Shown here: in pieces, positions 15,916 through 23,936 of the stretch
Numbering within the stretch: position 1 is the first letter of the stretch
Layout of the letters: every line of letters starts with the position of its first letter
DNA from: CAYFFO01 sp964342485
GTDB taxonomy: Bacteria > Chloroflexota > Dehalococcoidia > Lucifugimonadales > CAJWER01
Length of the DNA: 32,468 nucleotides
Reading direction: 5' to 3'
NCBI GenBank assembly: GCA_964342485.1
Contig: CAYFFO010000023.1
Coordinates: 1 to 32,468 of the forward strand
The notes under the pieces: generated by a model
Database searches by the model: none
Seen by the model: the letters and a program-made list of their open reading frames with translations, nothing else
What the model was told of the DNA's origin: nothing
Position numbers and translations under genes: made by a program

Positions 15916-18540
15916 ATGTTTAAAGCGATAGCGAAATTGATAGGTGGTTCATCTGAAAAGGCAGTAAAAAAACTGCAAAATATAGTTGATACTATCAATC
16001 ACTTTGAGACAGAGTTTCAAACTCTGTCCGATAGTGAGATACGTGAGAAAACTATTGAGTTTAGAAAAAGGTTATCTGAGGGAGAAACTCTTGATGAAAT
16101 ACTACCTGAAGCCTTTGCTGCTGTTCGGGAGGCGTCCAAGCGGACTTTGAAACAGCGACATTTTGATGTTCAGCTTATAGGTGGGATAATTTTGCATCAG
16201 GGCAAAATAGCTGAAATGAAGACAGGTGAAGGAAAGACACTAGTTGCTACCCTGCCGGCTTATTTAAATGCTTTGTCTGGAAATGGTGTTCACGTAGTTA
16301 CTGTCAATGATTATTTGGCACGTAGAGATGCACAATGGATGGGATCTGTTTATGCATTTTTGGGTTTATCAACTGGGGTATTACAGCACCAATCAGCTTT
16401 TTTGTATACAAGCAAGTCATTGTCAGATACTTCTGATACGGAAGGGTTGATTGAAGCTCAGCGTAGAGAAGCCTATTTAGCCGATATAACGTATGGAACA
16501 AATAATGAATTCGGGTTTGACTATCTTAGAGATAACATGGTGGATAGTCTTGAGCAAAGAGTGCAGAGGAACCTGGTATATAGCATCGTTGATGAAGTAG
16601 ATAATATTCTTATTGATGAAGCCAGAACTCCATTAATCATATCTGGACCCGCAGAAGAATCAACTAAAGATTACATAAAATTTTCAAAGGTTGTTCCTAA
16701 TTTGGAACAAACCCGTGATTATGTGATTGACGAAAAACATCGTACAGTTTCTCTGACGTCCGAAGGTATGGAAAAGGTAGAGAAAATCCTAAATGTAGAA
16801 AATTTATATGATCCTATGAATGTCAGGCTTGTACATTTTGTTGAAAACGCTCTTAAAGCTAGAACAATTTTTGAGCGTGACAGGGAGTATGTAGTCAAAG
16901 AAGGTGAAGTAGTAATAGTAGATGAGTTTACTGGCAGACTAATGCCTGGTCGGCGATTTTCGGATGGGATTCACCAAGCCTTAGAGGCTAAAGAGGGCGT
17001 TCGAATACAAAGAGAGTCGATAACTTATGCGACTATTACGCTGCAAAATTATTTTAGAATGTATTCTAAACTCGCTGGTATGACAGGCACCGCTGCCACA
17101 GAGGCTGAGGAATTTTGGAAGATATATAAGTTAGATGTGGTTGAGATCCCAACTAATTTGCCGATGGTAAGAGAAGATTTTCCTGACCGGATATATAAAG
17201 ATGAACATTCTAAACTCAATGCAGTTGTGAAAGAAATCTCAAGGCTGCATACGTTGGGTAAACCAGTTCTAGTTGGGACGACAGATATATCTAAATCAGA
17301 ATTATTGAGTAAGAAGTTAAAACAAAAAGGAATTTCACATGAAGTGTTAAATGCAAAAAATCATCAAAGGGAAGCTTCTATTGTTGCCCAGGCAGGTAAG
17401 CCTGGCTCAGTAACTGTTTCAACAAATATGGCAGGAAGGGGTACCGATATAGTACTAGGAGGTAACCCAGAAGGTCTTGGTATTTCTCCTGAAGAGTGGA
17501 ACACTCATCACAAAGATGTTATTGAAAATGGAGGCCTTCATATAATTGGAACTGAGAGACATGAAGCTAGGAGAATTGATAACCAGCTCAGGGGTCGGTC
17601 AGGGAGGCAGGGTGATTTGGGCAATTCTCGTTTCTATGTATCCCTCGATGATGATCTGATGCGTCGATTTGGTGGTGACAAAATCCAAGCTATTATGAAT
17701 TGGGCTGGACTTGAAGAGGATGCCCCCTTAGAAAACAAGATGGTCAGTAGATCAATTGAAGGAGCTCAGGTAAAGGTAGAGGCATTCCATTTTGATACGA
17801 GAAAACATCTTGTTGAATATGATGATGTTATAAACACACATCGTACCGTTATATATGGTGAACGTAACAAGGTTTTAAACGGAGTTGATTTAAAAACGAA
17901 TATTCAAAATATGGTAGAAGATGAGTTACTGAGTGTTTTATCTAGGTATATAGGAGATCTTCCACCTGAGGATTGGGACATCGAGACATTATTTAGTGAA
18001 TTATTAACTATATGTCCTATAGATAAAGACTTGAATGATCTTGCTAACATGGATGATTCAGAAATTGAAGAGATGGTTTTGAATAATGCAAAGGAATTAC
18101 ATGATCTGCTCGAAAATTCTATTGGATCTGAACAGATAAGAGAAGCTGAACGTCAAATCACCCTAAGAGTAATTGATACAAATTGGGTATCTCATCTTAC
18201 CTCCATGGAGAATTTGAGACAGGGTATTGGATTACAAGCTTATGGGCAAAGAGATCCTCTTGTAATGTACAAAAAGGAGAGTATGGAACAGTTTGAATCA
18301 CTAAAATCTAGAATCCAATCTGATATTGTTCACACTTTATACCGGTTAACTCCTGTAACCGTTGATTCCAAAGTCCGTAAATCAAATAACGCTATAAAAA
18401 AACCAGAGAAAAACTTAATTGATCAAGTATCAACTAATATGCAAATGAGTCCAGTTGGGATCGGGTCTCGTAAAGTCGGAAGAAATGAACTATGTCCTTG
18501 TGATAGTGGTAAGAAATATAAGAGATGTCATGGGTCCTGA
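15916..18540 (+). CDS. secA: Preprotein translocase ATPase SecA
   Basis: 874 residues, full length. SecA drives export of unfolded proteins through SecYEG. In order: N-terminal NBD1 with Walker A MKTGEGKT (about 101-108), VTVNDYLARRDAQWM, DEVDNILIDEARTPLIISG (Walker B), the preprotein cross-linking domain, MTGTAATEAEEF, NBD2 with VSTNMAGRGTDIVLGGNPE and GRSGRQGD, the helical wing/scaffold region, and a C-terminal zinc motif ELCPCDSGKKYKRCH (CxC-x8-CH) that binds SecB or ribosomes. AGGGATGG lies about 12 bases before the ATG. It sits between prs and an unknown conserved gene on the same strand. Confidence 0.97.
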   Translation: MFKAIAKLIGGSSEKAVKKLQNIVDTINHFETEFQTLSDSEIREKTIEFRKRLSEGETLDEILPEAFAAVREASKRTLKQRHFDVQLIGGIILHQGKIAEMKTGEGKTLVATLPAYLNALSGNGVHVVTVNDYLARRDAQWMGSVYAFLGLSTGVLQHQSAFLYTSKSLSDTSDTEGLIEAQRREAYLADITYGTNNEFGFDYLRDNMVDSLEQRVQRNLVYSIVDEVDNILIDEARTPLIISGPAEESTKDYIKFSKVVPNLEQTRDYVIDEKHRTVSLTSEGMEKVEKILNVENLYDPMNVRLVHFVENALKARTIFERDREYVVKEGEVVIVDEFTGRLMPGRRFSDGIHQALEAKEGVRIQRESITYATITLQNYFRMYSKLAGMTGTAATEAEEFWKIYKLDVVEIPTNLPMVREDFPDRIYKDEHSKLNAVVKEISRLHTLGKPVLVGTTDISKSELLSKKLKQKGISHEVLNAKNHQREASIVAQAGKPGSVTVSTNMAGRGTDIVLGGNPEGLGISPEEWNTHHKDVIENGGLHIIGTERHEARRIDNQLRGRSGRQGDLGNSRFYVSLDDDLMRRFGGDKIQAIMNWAGLEEDAPLENKMVSRSIEGAQVKVEAFHFDTRKHLVEYDDVINTHRTVIYGERNKVLNGVDLKTNIQNMVEDELLSVLSRYIGDLPPEDWDIETLFSELLTICPIDKDLNDLANMDDSEIEEMVLNNAKELHDLLENSIGSEQIREAERQITLRVIDTNWVSHLTSMENLRQGIGLQAYGQRDPLVMYKKESMEQFESLKSRIQSDIVHTLYRLTPVTVDSKVRKSNNAIKKPEKNLIDQVSTNMQMSPVGIGSRKVGRNELCPCDSGKKYKRCHGS

Positions 18541-18575
18541 TGTTCTTCTATTTGATCAGAATCCTTTTTTAATTG

Positions 18576-19286
18576 ATGAGTAATATTCCGGATATTATAG
18601 AGAAGTCTCGACTGGCTATAGAGACCGGACAAACTGATTGGCCAACAGCTTTAATTCGAGCCATATCTATTTGGCCATTAGCCAGGGAAACCTACCGTGG
18701 ACGTAATTTAAATTATTTCATTGCAGGTGAAGCATTCGATTTCCTAAGCCTGTCTGAACGAATTCTTTGTGATTTAGATGATGTTGTTTCGGGCAACGAA
18801 ATAGAGGATCTTTTATTTAACGGTATATTTCCCGTAGAAATTAGTCTCAATGTTTTTAAAGATCTGATCGGGATATCAAAATATCGGGGATTCCTCAATT
18901 TTTATTATGGGATCACTGTAGAATATGCCCTACAGTTGGCTGTAGAACTTGAGGCAATTAAAGACTATACGAGTCGAGGTATGCATTTCAAAAATGAGTG
19001 TATGGATGAAGCCTTCAATAGGATCTATGGTACAAGTATAGAAGAGCTATTAGAATCGTTTTCAATCGAAAATGGGATTACTGTTGATGGTTCTTTTGAT
19101 ATAAACGTGTCTAGTGAGTTCACATACTGGCTTTTTAAATATCGGTTTAAGAATTGTGATCAGGCCAAAATCGCAAGCGATACTCGTAAAGGTTTGAATC
19201 AATTAGAGAGAATGTATGTGTTTCCAAACAACCGAATGATTCTTCCTATAGAGGAACCGAGATTTTTATGGGATTCTGGCACCTAA
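18576..19286 (+). CDS. Conserved hypothetical protein downstream of secA
   Basis: 236 residues from the ATG at 18576 (a TTG one codon earlier is also possible; no good ribosome-binding site for either). No signal peptide or membrane segment. The sequence is mostly helical, with conserved-looking blocks YRGRNLNYFIAGEAFDFL (about 42-59), KYRGFLNFYYGITVEYALQLAVE and EFTYWLFKYRFKNCDQAKIASDTRKGL. I have the impression of similar unnamed proteins in other Chloroflexi, but cannot give a family. It follows secA by 35 bases and may be cotranscribed; its last 21 bases overlap the 3' end of the convergent gene. Function unknown. Confidence 0.75.
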   Translation: MSNIPDIIEKSRLAIETGQTDWPTALIRAISIWPLARETYRGRNLNYFIAGEAFDFLSLSERILCDLDDVVSGNEIEDLLFNGIFPVEISLNVFKDLIGISKYRGFLNFYYGITVEYALQLAVELEAIKDYTSRGMHFKNECMDEAFNRIYGTSIEELLESFSIENGITVDGSFDINVSSEFTYWLFKYRFKNCDQAKIASDTRKGLNQLERMYVFPNNRMILPIEEPRFLWDSGT

Positions 19287-20270
19287 TATCCACCATAGTG
19301 GTATATAATGCGCAGGAGACCCTTGTCCAAATTTTCGGTTGGTCTTAATGTCTTTACACTCGAAATAACTACCACCTGGTGCTTTCATATTATCTATCCA
19401 ATTGCTCAGATACGAGTAAAGGCTAGTTTTTGTGTAAACAGTCTCTTCAGCTGCCAAATCGAAGTGTTTCATTAATATAGCTACAGCTATATTTGCCCGG
19501 TTATTCACGTGGTCAAATGTTGATTCGTTGTGACGGAAATCATTGTAATTGTGGCTGTACCGCCGAGAAGGATCTGCTAGAAGACTATCGATTCCAGGCT
19601 TTATAACTGACTTCAAGTATGTAGTCCCAGTTGTTGCAAGTAGCAGTACGGTCCTTACAGCAGTCATGAAAGGAAAGTCTTTTGGTGCTTCTTGAACAAA
19701 CCGGCTGATTACCCATTCAATGATTGGTTTCTGCTGAGAAGAGAATTCTGGGAAAACGTCTTGCCAAACCCAGGAAGCTAGCGCTGCATGTTCTAATGTC
19801 ATGTGGTGGAAATTTCCTTTGGAGTAGTCCCAACGATCAAACATCGCTTGCATGCTTTCGCGAGCATCTTTCAATATAGAGTCATCTTTGGATACTTTGT
19901 AGTATAGTCCCAGGTCAAAAAGATTAGTGGGTGCTGTGTATCCCTCTTCAATAGTTTTATTTTCTTCACGCCAGTTTTTTGGGGGAGATTCAATAGTATG
20001 ATCCCACCACCAATCTACTCCCCAAAGTTTATCGATTCGCACTTCCATCATGCGATAAAGAATACGCTTGGCAGCTTCGATACATGCATCGTTATTTAGT
20101 AATTTTCCAGTAACGGAAAGTGTGCCGGCTAGTTGGGCACGATATACCCCGCTCTCTGCCCACAAGGAATGTTCAGGATGAAATAATCCGGCACTATCTA
20201 CTTTGGGGATGATGTATTCCACTATTGAATGGGCTGCATCTAGTCTTTGTGTATCTACACGTTCTAGCAT
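19266..20270 (-). CDS. Hypothetical protein, probably an all-helical (alpha/alpha) fold
   Basis: 334 residues, no signal peptide and no transmembrane segment. It is rich in Trp, Tyr and His, and alternates amphipathic helices with aromatic turn motifs (WGVDWWWDHTIESPPKNW, EEGYTAPTNLFDLGLYY, NFHHMTLEHAALASWVW, YSHNYNDFRHNESTFDHVNNRANIA), which suggests an alpha/alpha-barrel like glycoside hydrolases or cyclases; this is an inference from pattern only. The ATG at 20270 has no clear Shine-Dalgarno. Divergent from the Asp-box protein (133 bp apart) and overlapping the previous gene by 21 bp tail to tail. Function unknown. Confidence 0.7.
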   Translation of the reverse strand: MLERVDTQRLDAAHSIVEYIIPKVDSAGLFHPEHSLWAESGVYRAQLAGTLSVTGKLLNNDACIEAAKRILYRMMEVRIDKLWGVDWWWDHTIESPPKNWREENKTIEEGYTAPTNLFDLGLYYKVSKDDSILKDARESMQAMFDRWDYSKGNFHHMTLEHAALASWVWQDVFPEFSSQQKPIIEWVISRFVQEAPKDFPFMTAVRTVLLLATTGTTYLKSVIKPGIDSLLADPSRRYSHNYNDFRHNESTFDHVNNRANIAVAILMKHFDLAAEETVYTKTSLYSYLSNWIDNMKAPGGSYFECKDIKTNRKFGQGSPAHYIPLWWILGARIP

Positions 20271-20330
20271 GGTATTAAATGATTAGCTCACTGATTTATG
20301 ATATCTCGAGTAAGGGCTATTTTTATAATT

Positions 20331-20357
20331 TTGATACTATAAATGATTGATTATAAT
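20331..20357 (+). promoter_or_regulatory. Putative promoter of the Asp-box protein
   Basis: TTGATA (20331-20336) and TATAAT (20352-20357), 15 bases apart, 47 bp upstream of the ATG at 20404. A perfect -10 with a slightly short spacer; the region is AT-rich, so chance matches are possible. Confidence 0.4.
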
Positions 20358-20403
20358 ATTGGAAGCTGTTTTATCTGGTACTTTAGAGTAGAATATTTAG
20401 TGT

Positions 20404-22692
20404 ATGTATTTATTAGTTAACTTAAAAAAAGTTTCTGTTTTACTTATAGCGATTACTGTTGTTGCTATAGCCATGTCGCAGTCTTTCTTTGTAGCCAATG
20501 CGGATGGGCGTTGGCAATCAATTGGCCCAACTGGTGGATTTGTTTGGGACCTAAAGATATCTCCAGGTTACCTTATTGATCAGACAGTTTTTGCTGGTAC
20601 GGATGGTGGTGGTATTTACAAAACTACCGATGGGGGTGAGACCTGGAGAACAGTGAATAGAGGATTGTCTACCAAAGCAATCCCTGCAATGTCTATTTCG
20701 CCAAATTATCCCCAGGATTCAACTATTTTTGCTGCTGGGCCTGATGGTGTTTATCGATCTACCGACCAAGGGACTATCTGGAATCTTATAAATAATGGAA
20801 TGGATGATACAAAAGTATTGTCTATGTCAATTTCCCCTGATTTTGAGAATGATAATACGATCTTTGTTGGCACACTTGAAGGCGTTTATAAATCGGTTGA
20901 TAGAGGTAGTTCGTGGGATAAAGTAAATGTTGGACTTTCTGGGGCTTCAGTACTGTCTATTTCAGTTTCTCCAAATTATAAGAACGACTCGACTATTTTC
21001 GCCGGCTTGATGGGTACTAGACGTATGCGCTCATTTGGTGGAGGAGAATATCAAACTCCTAATGGAGGTATTTATAGATCCACGGATGGTGGTTTAACGT
21101 GGAGTGATATTTCTAATCGACCAAAAATATCTCCTGTAGCTATTGCTATATCCCCAGCGTTTAATGATGATCAGTTATTATTGGCAGGGACCTTGGACAA
21201 CGGTATTTTACGTTCGTCTGATGGTGGAGATTCGTGGGAAAGAGTGGCTCAAGATTTAATTTTTGAACGATTTGCTGCAATATCATTTTCTCCATTCTAC
21301 TCTACAGATTCAACTGCATTTGCCGGTGGGTTTGGGGTGGTATTTATTACCACCGATGGAGGTGATTCTTGGAAACAATTAAATGAATCCCAGACTGTTA
21401 CAGATAGCAGGGTCCAAGCTTTAGATATTTCTCCAAATTTTGTGAATGACAGTACAGTGTTTGCAGGTGCAGGAACAGGGGGGATTTTGCGTACTGTAAA
21501 TGCAGGCACTGAATGGGTGAGCGTTAAACAAGGTAAAACTGTCCCTAGGATTAGGACTATCGAATTATCTCCGAATTTCGACTATACCAAAAACATTATT
21601 TATACGACTACCGAAGGTGGGATTCTGAAATCTATCGATGGAGGGATTAATTGGGAAAGATCTAACATTGGACTTTCAGCACGGTCTTACCAGCCTTGGG
21701 TTTATCCAACTGTATGGTCAGTATCTATGTCTTCTAACTATCAAAATGATGGCACTGTTTTTATTGGTACGGCTGACGGTATTTTTGTAAGTAAAGACGC
21801 AGGGGAATCTTGGAAAATATCCGACCAGGATTTGGGTACCGTCTATGCATCTACTGCAGTAAAACTTTCTCCTAACTTTCAATATGACAGGTCTATTTTT
21901 GCTTCTCATGGGTCAAGTATAGTCAGAAGTCAAGATGGAGGAGAAACATGGGATAGGCTTACTGAGGGATTACCCGAAAGTCTAACAGTTTGGAAATTCT
22001 CGATATCTCCTGAATATGCAGACGATTTGACGATTTTTGCAGGTACAATTTCTAAAGGATTGTTTAGATCAAAAGACCTTGGTGATACATGGGAGAGGAT
22101 CAGTTCTGATTTAATGGGGAACAAGGTTCAATCTTTAGCCATATCTCCTAATTTTAATGAAGATAGATTGGTTATAGCTGGTACTCCTAAGGGATTGTTT
22201 AGATCAAATGATGCTGGAGATTCGTGGGTAAGAATTTATGAAGGATTGTCTTTGGGATCACAATATTTTGATATATCGATATCGCCATTCTTTAAGGATG
22301 ATAAAACTGTATATGTAGGAACTGATGGTGAGGGCGTTTTTAGGTCACTAGACAGTGGTCTTTCTTGGGAACCAACCAACCTGGGTCTTAAAGGAATGAT
22401 AGTGACAGGACTATCCATTGGTGATAACTATTCTCGCGAAAAGACACTTTATGCAGGTACTTCATCTCGTGGGTTATTTATGGGTTCACAGTTGCAAGCC
22501 GGTCCGTTTTTTGAACCTGTTAAGCAAAGTGCTTTGCCAGGCGAATACACTCTTCTTGGTTGGTTGGTTGTATTTGGATTGTTAATAACTGTAATAGTTT
22601 TGAGTTTTCTTGTTTACAAGTATAGAAAATGGTCACGCCAACGAAAATCTCTAAAAACAAATCCTTATCTCTGGACTGAATCAACTAAATAG
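20404..22692 (+). CDS. Exported membrane-anchored beta-propeller protein with Asp-box (BNR/sortilin-type) repeats
   Basis: 762 residues. N-terminal Sec signal (about 1-34, cleavage after VANA), a long repeat region, and a C-terminal transmembrane helix (about 716-739) followed by a basic cytoplasmic tail (KYRKWSRQRK). Thirteen Asp-box motifs of the form SxDxGxxW can be counted, from YKTTDGGETW near residue 75 to FRSLDSGLSW near 650, alternating with a second repeat element ISPNxxxDxTxFAGT. This is the pattern of sialidase/sortilin/Ycf48-like propellers, enough for one ten-bladed or two smaller propellers. No sialidase catalytic residues were recognised, so a binding or assembly role is more likely than glycosidase activity. 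No Shine-Dalgarno is evident; the signal peptide starts right at the chosen ATG. Confidence 0.85.
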   Translation: MYLLVNLKKVSVLLIAITVVAIAMSQSFFVANADGRWQSIGPTGGFVWDLKISPGYLIDQTVFAGTDGGGIYKTTDGGETWRTVNRGLSTKAIPAMSISPNYPQDSTIFAAGPDGVYRSTDQGTIWNLINNGMDDTKVLSMSISPDFENDNTIFVGTLEGVYKSVDRGSSWDKVNVGLSGASVLSISVSPNYKNDSTIFAGLMGTRRMRSFGGGEYQTPNGGIYRSTDGGLTWSDISNRPKISPVAIAISPAFNDDQLLLAGTLDNGILRSSDGGDSWERVAQDLIFERFAAISFSPFYSTDSTAFAGGFGVVFITTDGGDSWKQLNESQTVTDSRVQALDISPNFVNDSTVFAGAGTGGILRTVNAGTEWVSVKQGKTVPRIRTIELSPNFDYTKNIIYTTTEGGILKSIDGGINWERSNIGLSARSYQPWVYPTVWSVSMSSNYQNDGTVFIGTADGIFVSKDAGESWKISDQDLGTVYASTAVKLSPNFQYDRSIFASHGSSIVRSQDGGETWDRLTEGLPESLTVWKFSISPEYADDLTIFAGTISKGLFRSKDLGDTWERISSDLMGNKVQSLAISPNFNEDRLVIAGTPKGLFRSNDAGDSWVRIYEGLSLGSQYFDISISPFFKDDKTVYVGTDGEGVFRSLDSGLSWEPTNLGLKGMIVTGLSIGDNYSREKTLYAGTSSRGLFMGSQLQAGPFFEPVKQSALPGEYTLLGWLVVFGLLITVIVLSFLVYKYRKWSRQRKSLKTNPYLWTESTK

Positions 22693-22766
22693 CTTTTACA
22701 CAGTAAATAACAATTAGTTTTGTGGCTCATAGCCGATGTTTAACTAATGGGATGGTGTTTATAAGA

Positions 22767-23885
22767 ATGAAAATCACTCAAGTTACAAGTGAAGTTTTTG
22801 AATGGGATAGGCCAACTATTTGGAATGGCCATCATCTTTATGGACCGGGACGTCTGCATAAAGTTACTGTATTTACGGACGAAGGTGTTAATGGTGTTGG
22901 GTGGAATGGAGGTACAGCAGCAGAACGCCCCCTAGGATTAATGACAGGTTATATTGATTATTTCCGCCATATCCTTATTGGAAAAAATCCATTGGATACC
23001 AGTGATATTGTATCGGAGTTAGGAGATAACCAGATAAAAATACTAGGTCCATCTGGATTAAATACGCAAGCTTTAGCAGCCATTAATATTGCTTGCTGGG
23101 ATATAAAGGGCAAGGTTGAAGGTAAATCGGTTCATAAGATGCTGGGCGGAGTACAAGACCGTATAAAAACTTACATTGCTGGCGGCTATTATGCACCAGG
23201 TAAAGGCTTGGAAGAATTACGGGATGAGCTTTTATACAATGTGGAAGAATTGCATTCAAAGGCCGTAAAAATAAAGATTGGTGATCCCAAAGCAGGTATC
23301 GCTTTGGACATGAAGCGAGTAGAAATGGCCAGAAAAACAGTAGGCGACAGTGTAGATCTCATGGTTGATGCCAACTGTGCTTTAGACCTGAAATCATCTT
23401 TAGAGTTCGCCAAAGAATTGGAACAGTTTGATGTTTATTGGTTTGAGGAACCTTTGCCTATACATGACTATGAAGGCCATAGTAGACTTGCTGAATCTAC
23501 CTCGATAAAAATAGCAACTGGCGAAAATGGTTATACTATTGCCCATTTTGCTACTTTATTAGAAAAAAAGGGAGCATCAGTTTTAAATGTTGATGTAACA
23601 ATTTGCCCTGGATATGATGTGGCTCTTAAGGTAGCGAATATGGCTGCTAGGTCTGGCGTTACAATAGCCCCACATGGTTGCCAGGAACTTCAGCTATCTT
23701 TAGCTGCAGCAGTTAAACATGGCGAATTTTTAGAGTACTATCCAACTGAGGTTGATCCATTAAGGAGTGACATGTTTTATCCAAAATTGGTTCTTGATAG
23801 TGACGGATTTGTCACCGTTCCTGATAGACCTGGTATTGGTTTTGAATTAAATATGGATCTTCTTAACAGATATCGGGTTTCTTGA
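22767..23885 (+). CDS. Enolase-superfamily enzyme, mandelate racemase/muconate-lactonizing type
   Basis: 372 residues from the ATG at 22767; a longer frame from 22722 would add 15 non-conserved residues. The catalytic set of the mandelate-racemase subgroup is complete: base K170 in KIK (168-170), metal ligands D201 (VDAN), E227 (WFEEP) and E253 (TGEN), and the D276 (NVDVT)/H303 (APHG) dyad. Such enzymes abstract the proton next to a carboxylate, mostly to dehydrate sugar acids (galactarate, gluconate, galactarolactone). Lid residues are too variable to name the substrate. A uronate-dehydrogenase-like gene lies 2 kb away on the other strand, which would make aldaric-acid lactones, so an aldarate dehydratase or galactarolactone cycloisomerase is a fair guess. 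Many paralogs of this superfamily are known from SAR202 genomes. Confidence 0.85.
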   Translation: MKITQVTSEVFEWDRPTIWNGHHLYGPGRLHKVTVFTDEGVNGVGWNGGTAAERPLGLMTGYIDYFRHILIGKNPLDTSDIVSELGDNQIKILGPSGLNTQALAAINIACWDIKGKVEGKSVHKMLGGVQDRIKTYIAGGYYAPGKGLEELRDELLYNVEELHSKAVKIKIGDPKAGIALDMKRVEMARKTVGDSVDLMVDANCALDLKSSLEFAKELEQFDVYWFEEPLPIHDYEGHSRLAESTSIKIATGENGYTIAHFATLLEKKGASVLNVDVTICPGYDVALKVANMAARSGVTIAPHGCQELQLSLAAAVKHGEFLEYYPTEVDPLRSDMFYPKLVLDSDGFVTVPDRPGIGFELNMDLLNRYRVS

Positions 23886-23895
23886 AAATTATTAA

Positions 23896-23927
23896 TACTT
23901 GGCCATTTGTTCGAAAAATACCAAGTA
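23896..23927. terminator. Hairpin between convergent genes, possible bidirectional terminator
   Basis: TACTTGG (23896-23902) and CCAAGTA (23921-23927) are exact reverse complements around an 18-base loop that itself can pair weakly (TTT...AAA). It lies exactly between the convergent enolase-superfamily gene and acetoacetyl-CoA synthetase. There is no long T-run on either side, so termination activity is uncertain. Confidence 0.4.
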
Positions 23928-23936
23928 AAGAATTAT

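Noticed and set aside
22722..22766. Upstream extension of the enolase-superfamily gene
   Set aside because: Begins at a GTG with no ribosome-binding site and adds 15 residues not seen in the family; the N-terminal strand begins at MKITQV.
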